From DASYHS01 sp035998295 (lineage in GTDB: Bacteria; Pseudomonadota; Alphaproteobacteria; Azospirillales; Azospirillaceae): a DNA stretch of 28,045 nucleotides. The DNA is taken from contig NZ_DASYHS010000201.1 in the NCBI RefSeq assembly GCF_035998295.1, positions 1-28,045 on the forward strand, read 5' to 3'. Position 1 is the stretch's first letter. Each line of letters opens with the position of its first letter. The position numbers and the translations under genes are program-made. Below, in pieces: positions 25,672 through 28,045 of the stretch. The notes under the pieces are model-generated. The model was not told the DNA's origin. It saw only the letters and a list, made by a program, of their open reading frames with translations, and made no database searches.

Positions 25672-26084
25672 TCGCCGGCGGTTCCGGGGACCTGGCGCCG
25701 GAAGCCTGGGTCGTCTTCTGCGGCGAGGCGGAATTGTGGTGGCTGCGCCTGCTGCGGCCGGGCTTCCGGCACTGCTTCGCGGTGCTGCGCGACGGCGGCC
25801 GGTGGATCACCGTGGACCCGCTCTCCTCCCACACGGAGGTGGCGGTCCAGCCGGCGCCAGCGGATTTCGACCTGCCGGGCTTCCTGGCAGGCCGCGGCCA
25901 CGCGGTGGTCCGCGCGCCGGTCCGGCGCGGCCACGGGCGTCCGGCGCCCTGGGGCCTCTTCACCTGCGTCGAGGCGGTCAAGCGCGTCATCGGGCTGCAC
26001 GACCGCCGCATCGTCACCCCCTGGCAGCTCCACCGGCACCTCGCGGCGATGCACGCCGCGCCCGGCGGCGCCGGCAGGCCCTGA
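25668..26084 (+). CDS. Putative permuted NlpC/P60-like (papain-fold) protein in phage module
   Basis: This 138-residue protein shows the order His, then Asp, then Cys expected of circularly permuted papain-like enzymes (YiiX/LRAT group). His 35 lies in a strand-like GFRHCFAVL, followed by GGRWITVDPL (Asp 50), and Cys 100 starts a helix in FTCVEAVKRVIGL. In classical NlpC/P60 enzymes the Cys comes first. The activity, if any, could be a peptidase, amidase or acyl hydrolase, for example in wall degradation or virion function, but no close family name is recognised. It has no signal peptide. The GTG start overlaps the upstream stop. It is followed by a 25-bp gap with GAGGAGG before the next gene. 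Confidence 0.75.
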   Translation: MIAGGSGDLAPEAWVVFCGEAELWWLRLLRPGFRHCFAVLRDGGRWITVDPLSSHTEVAVQPAPADFDLPGFLAGRGHAVVRAPVRRGHGRPAPWGLFTCVEAVKRVIGLHDRRIVTPWQLHRHLAAMHAAPGGAGRP

Positions 26085-26109
26085 ACCCGAGACCCGAGGA
26101 GGCGAAGCG

Positions 26110-26412
26110 ATGGCGAAACTGTTCTCCATGCCCAAGGTGCCCCAGCCTACCGCCGCGCCGGCCCCTTCGGCCACCCGGCCGGCCCCCGATCCGGCCCCCG
26201 TTCCCGCCCCCGAACCCCCCGGGACGCCCGATCCTCCGCCCCAGCCCGGGCCGGAACCCGGCCGGGCCGACGGGCCGGGCGGGGACGCGCCGCCCGTCCC
26301 GCGCCTGATCGCGCGCGAGCGCGGCCGCGTCGGCACCGTCGCGACCTCCTGGCGCGGCGTCCTGGCCGCCAATGGCGGCCTGCCCCGCCGCAAGAACCTG
26401 CTGGGAGAATAG
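26110..26412 (+). CDS. Small proline-rich phage-type protein
   Basis: This protein has 100 residues. A Pro/Ala-rich disordered middle (about residues 9-64) is flanked by a short N-terminal MAKLFSMPKVPQP and a conserved-looking C-terminus GRVGTVATSWRGVLAANGG then RRKNLLGE. The pattern of a short MxxLF..P start, a low-complexity middle and a TSxRGxL ... RKxLLGE end is one I recall from small proteins next to portal genes in podovirus-like phages and prophages. The function is unknown. GAGGAGG (26096-26102) is 7 nt before the ATG. The stop is 2 bp from the portal start. Confidence 0.8.
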   Translation: MAKLFSMPKVPQPTAAPAPSATRPAPDPAPVPAPEPPGTPDPPPQPGPEPGRADGPGGDAPPVPRLIARERGRVGTVATSWRGVLAANGGLPRRKNLLGE

Positions 26413-26414
26413 GG

Positions 26415-27923
26415 ATGGCCGCGGACGCGACGGATGACGGGCCGCGCGCCCTGATGGAGCGGTTCGCCGCCGCGCAGGCGCGCCGCGCTCCGTGGGAGGG
26501 GCTGTGGCGGGAATGCTACGAGTTCGCCTTGCCCCAGGGCGGGATGCAGCAGGGCGGCGGGGTGCGCCGGGGCGAGCGAATCTTCGACGGCACGGCGGCC
26601 GACGCGGTCGACCAGCTCGCCGCCAGCCTGCTGGCGCAGCTGACGCCGCCCTGGTCGCGCTGGTTCGGCTTCGCCCCCGGCGCGGAGCTGGAGCCGGCCG
26701 AGCGCGCGGCCCTGTCGCCCCATCTCGAACGCGCGGCGCGCATCCTCCAGTCCCATCTCGACCGCTCCAACTTCGCGGTCGAGATCCACCAGTGCTATCT
26801 GGACCTGGTGACGGTCGGGACCGCCTGCCTGCTGTTCGAGGAGGCCGCGCCCGGCGAGCCGTCGAGCTTCCGCTTCGCCGCCGTGCCGATCTTCGAGGCC
26901 GCCTTCGAGGAGGGGCCCGACGGGCGGCTCGACGGCACGTTCCGGCGTAGCGAGATGACGCTGGCCCAGATCGGGCGCCGTTTCGGCGCCGGCAGCCTGC
27001 CGCCCGACGCGCTGGCGGCCGGCGAGCGCGACCCGCAGGCGCGCCTGCTGGTGGTCGAGGCGGTCCTGCCCGACGGTCCCGCCTGGCGCTACACGGTCCT
27101 GCTGGACTGGGGCGGCTCGCCCGCGGTGCTGGCCGAGGGCCGCTTCGCGCGCTCGCCCTTCATGAGCTTCCGCTGGCTGAAGGCGCCGGGCGAGATCTAT
27201 GGCCGCTCGCCGGTGATGAAGGCGCTGCCGGACATCCGCACCGCGAACAAGGTGGTGGAGCTGGTGCTGAAGAATGCCTCGATCGCCGTCACCGGCATCT
27301 GGCAGGCGGACGACGACGGCGTGCTGAACCCGGCCATGGTGCGGCTGGTGCCGGGCGCGATCATCCCGAAGGCGGTGGGTTCCGGCGGGCTGACGCCGCT
27401 GGCGGCGCCGGGGCGCTTCGACGTCTCCCAGCTCGTGCTGGACGACCTGCGGGCGCGCATCCGCCATGCCCTGCTGGTCGACCGGCTGGCTCCGGTCGAG
27501 GACGCGCGCATGACCGCGACCGAGGTGCTGGAGCGGGCGGCCGAAATGGCCCGCCTGCTCGGCGCCACCTACGGCCGGCTCCAGTCGGAGCTGCTGACGC
27601 CGGTGGTGACGCGCGCCGTCGCCATCCTGCGCCGCCGCGGCGAGTTCCCGGACATCGCCGTGGACGGCCGGCTGGTCGAGCTGCAGTACCGCTCGCCGCT
27701 CGCCCAGGCGCAGGCACAGCGCGACGTCCAGGCCACGCTGCAATGGCTGGAGACGGCCGCGTCGCTCGGCCCCGGGGGCGCGGACGCGATCGACGCCGCG
27801 GCGGCCGTGCGCTGGCTCGGCATGCGGCTCGGCGTGCCCGCCGAGCTGGTCCGGCCCGCCGGTCCCGGCCTCGCTTCCACCCATTCCCCCACCGAAGGCC
27901 CTACAGGAGGAGACGTATCATGA
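26415..27923 (+). CDS. Phage head-tail connector / portal protein (T7-like podovirus type)
   Basis: This 502-residue virion protein would form the dodecameric portal at the capsid vertex through which DNA is packaged and ejected. It fits the podovirus head-to-tail connecting protein family. The N-terminal block is APWEGLWRECYEFALPQGG, followed by RIFDGTAADAVDQLAASLLA and LTPPWSRWFGF. The middle has FVEI-type helix patterns (NFAVEIHQCYLDLVTVGTAC), and KALPDIRTANKVVELVLKNA is typical of the clip/stem region. Length is close to the family norm (about 500-540). It is intact and without frameshifts, which argues against simple decay. GGAG lies about 8 nt upstream. The stop overlaps the next ATG. 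Confidence 0.92.
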   Translation: MAADATDDGPRALMERFAAAQARRAPWEGLWRECYEFALPQGGMQQGGGVRRGERIFDGTAADAVDQLAASLLAQLTPPWSRWFGFAPGAELEPAERAALSPHLERAARILQSHLDRSNFAVEIHQCYLDLVTVGTACLLFEEAAPGEPSSFRFAAVPIFEAAFEEGPDGRLDGTFRRSEMTLAQIGRRFGAGSLPPDALAAGERDPQARLLVVEAVLPDGPAWRYTVLLDWGGSPAVLAEGRFARSPFMSFRWLKAPGEIYGRSPVMKALPDIRTANKVVELVLKNASIAVTGIWQADDDGVLNPAMVRLVPGAIIPKAVGSGGLTPLAAPGRFDVSQLVLDDLRARIRHALLVDRLAPVEDARMTATEVLERAAEMARLLGATYGRLQSELLTPVVTRAVAILRRRGEFPDIAVDGRLVELQYRSPLAQAQAQRDVQATLQWLETAASLGPGGADAIDAAAAVRWLGMRLGVPAELVRPAGPGLASTHSPTEGPTGGDVS

Positions 27924-28045
27924 CCGATCCCAATGCTTCCCCGCCGGATGCTCCCCCGGTGCAGGTCCCCGAACGGTTCCTGGACCCCGAGACCGGCGCC
28001 GTCCGCGTCGACGCGCTGCTGGCGGCGTATCTGGAACTCGAAGCG
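27920..28045 (+). CDS. Phage scaffold/capsid-assembly-like protein, N-terminal 42 residues (3' truncated by window)
   Basis: The frame is open from ATG 27920 to the window edge. AGGAGG (27905-27910) lies 9 nt upstream, and the start overlaps the portal stop (ATGA). The residues PERFLDPETGAVRVDALLAA match the usual N-terminus of scaffold/capsid-assembly proteins that follow the portal gene in T7-like phages (P-x-x-F-x-DPETG-x-x-R-x-DAL). Position and motif agree, but only the first 42 residues are visible. Confidence 0.75.
   Translation, partial: MTDPNASPPDAPPVQVPERFLDPETGAVRVDALLAAYLELEA

Overview
This window is about 70 % GC, densely coded, and reads as an alphaproteobacterial chromosome, probably from the Rhodospirillales or a relative. 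The signs are a class I (archaeal-type) lysyl-tRNA synthetase, an Fe-S DinG-type helicase with a long N-terminal region, and a LexA box of the alphaproteobacterial form GAAC-N7-GAAC. The species cannot be named from this sequence. No tRNA, rRNA, CRISPR array, insertion sequence or integrase was seen, and no gap between genes exceeds 300 bases.

Layout. (1) 1-195 is the 3' end of a canonical groEL, followed by a strong terminator. (2) 352-1970 is a DGPF/YCII protein plus an ECF42-type sigma factor, with a likely autoregulatory promoter. (3) 2062-5356 is a tightly overlapping three-gene unit: an unknown four-helix membrane protein, an unknown soluble protein, and a second GroEL with a net insertion of about 103 residues at the equatorial/intermediate hinge. 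This is the most novel part of the chromosomal section. (4) 5450-7268 encodes two secreted proteins, one unknown and one an orphan BMP-family binding protein. (5) 7270-14324 holds the helicase, MtgA, LysK, a PQQ-type sugar dehydrogenase and a small unknown protein. (6) 14341-20969, minus strand, is a complete peptide-type ABC importer (binding protein, two permeases, two ATPases) ending in an amidase. The layout suggests import followed by cleavage of an amide- or peptide-like compound. (7) 21148-24288 holds a lone receiver domain, an AEC carrier, a TerB-like protein, a 53-residue Pro/Gly-rich ORF and a class IV aminotransferase.

(8) From about 24.5 kb to the right edge is a phage-type module. 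A minus-strand S24 repressor faces plus-strand genes for a conserved small protein, a putative permuted papain-fold protein, a Pro-rich virion-type protein, a T7-like head-tail connector (portal) and the start of a scaffold-like protein. The divergent region carries a TTGACA promoter whose -10 lies inside a perfect GAAC-N7-GAAC box, plus GAACATG palindromes that may be repressor operators. This implies direct SOS control of the structural genes. The rest of the module lies beyond the window.
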